Origin: an uncultured Rhodospirillaceae bacterium
GTDB lineage: Bacteria > Pseudomonadota > Alphaproteobacteria > Rhodospirillales > Casp-alpha2
DNA length: 33,940 nt
Assembly (NCBI GenBank): GCA_913048145.1
Contig: CAJWVP010000002.1
Coordinates: forward strand, 1 to 33,940
Direction: 5' to 3'
Below the pieces are notes generated by a model. It searched no databases and was not told the origin of the DNA. It saw only the letters and a program-made list of their open reading frames with translations. Position 1 is the first letter of the stretch, and each line of letters starts with the position of its first letter. This document shows positions 33,614-33,940 of this stretch, in pieces. Made by a program: the position numbers and the translations under genes.

Positions 33614-33940
33614 ATGAGCGTGGATTCAGACTATTTGCCTTTTCATCCAAACCCGTCGAAGCCAACTTATGTCGTGCCGGCGGACGCCGTCGATGCGCAC
33701 TGCCACGTGTTCGGCCCGGCGGCCGAATTCCCTTTCGCGCCAGAACGTAAGTACACTCCCTGTGATGCGTCGAAGCAGCAGCTCTTCGATCTCCGCGATC
33801 ACTTGGGTTTATCGCGCAACGTCATCGTTCAAGCGACCTGCCACGGGAAGAACAACGACGCCATGGTCGATGCCTTGCGTGCCGCCGGCGATTTAACCCG
33901 TGGCGTCGCTATGGTCGGACCGGACATCACCGATGATGGG
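33614..33940 (+). CDS. ligI: 2-pyrone-4,6-dicarboxylate lactonase (LigI), 3' end cut by window
   Basis: First 109 codons of an amidohydrolase-2-family protein. FHPNPSKPTY, then DAHCHVFGPAAEFPFAPERK and YTPCDASKQQLFDLRDHLG are the characteristic N-terminus of LigI, which hydrolyses 2-pyrone-4,6-dicarboxylate to 4-oxalomesaconate. The HxH pair of the active site lies in DAHCHVFGP. The frame is open to the last base. ATG 33614 is listed; GTG 33620, two codons later, has the better spacing to AGAGGA (33608-33613) and may be the true start. Five bases separate galD and this gene, so galB-galD-ligI is one operon. Confidence 0.92.
   Translation, partial: MSVDSDYLPFHPNPSKPTYVVPADAVDAHCHVFGPAAEFPFAPERKYTPCDASKQQLFDLRDHLGLSRNVIVQATCHGKNNDAMVDALRAAGDLTRGVAMVGPDITDDG

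Overview
The window looks like chromosomal DNA of a metabolically versatile alphaproteobacterium. The inference rests on gene content (AcnA-type aconitase, betaine-type homocysteine methyltransferase, GloA, CaiB/MaoC/CitE clusters, PCA 4,5-cleavage genes) and a base composition near 60% GC in most genes (36 of 60 bases in one hand-counted line, 13621-13680). I saw no rRNA, tRNA, CRISPR array or insertion sequence. The genus cannot be read from the sequence.

Layout. 1-4119: 3' part of a homocysteine S-methyltransferase, gloA, a collapsed MFS transporter pseudogene, an unrecognised 337-residue protein, a C-terminal remnant of an agmatinase-type ureohydrolase and an AraC-HTH/O6-methylguanine methyltransferase fusion. 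4310-8957: a complete branched-chain-amino-acid-type (HAAT) ABC transporter operon (livK-H-M-G-F order), markedly AT-richer than its surroundings, with a strong hairpin after the binding-protein gene. 9098-16449: eight tightly packed plus-strand genes for CoA-thioester chemistry: acyl-CoA dehydrogenase, Cys-less thiolase-like protein, DUF35 partner, class III CoA-transferase, MaoC hydratase, CitE-type lyase, second class III CoA-transferase and SDR dehydrogenase. 16528-18089: dgoA-dgoK (2-keto-3-deoxygalactonate kinase and aldolase). 18557-26043: a loose accessory stretch with an MFS exporter, PhyH-type dioxygenase, epoxide hydrolase, asparaginase-like enzyme, MhpD/FAH-type hydratase and CobW/G3E GTPase. 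26338-33940: a glutaredoxin-DinB fusion, an aconitase, ligB-ligA, and divergently galB-galD-ligI (ligI cut by the window end).

How the genes fit together. The right end encodes much of the protocatechuate (or gallate) 4,5-cleavage route: LigAB opens the ring, LigI hydrolyses 2-pyrone-4,6-dicarboxylate, GalD tautomerises and GalB hydrates 4-oxalomesaconate. The semialdehyde dehydrogenase (LigC) and final aldolase (LigK/GalC) are not in view. The 9-16 kb operon contains every step type needed to activate an acid with CoA, desaturate, hydrate and oxidise it, cleave a C-C bond, and then split a malyl- or citramalyl-CoA-like product. Its composition recalls the bbs genes of benzylsuccinate beta-oxidation, but with MaoC for crotonase, an added CitE-type lyase, and a thiolase homologue lacking both catalytic cysteines. 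It is the best candidate here for an undescribed pathway; its substrate is unknown. The HAAT binding protein resembles, from memory, those that take up aromatic acids, so the transporter may feed one of these pathways.
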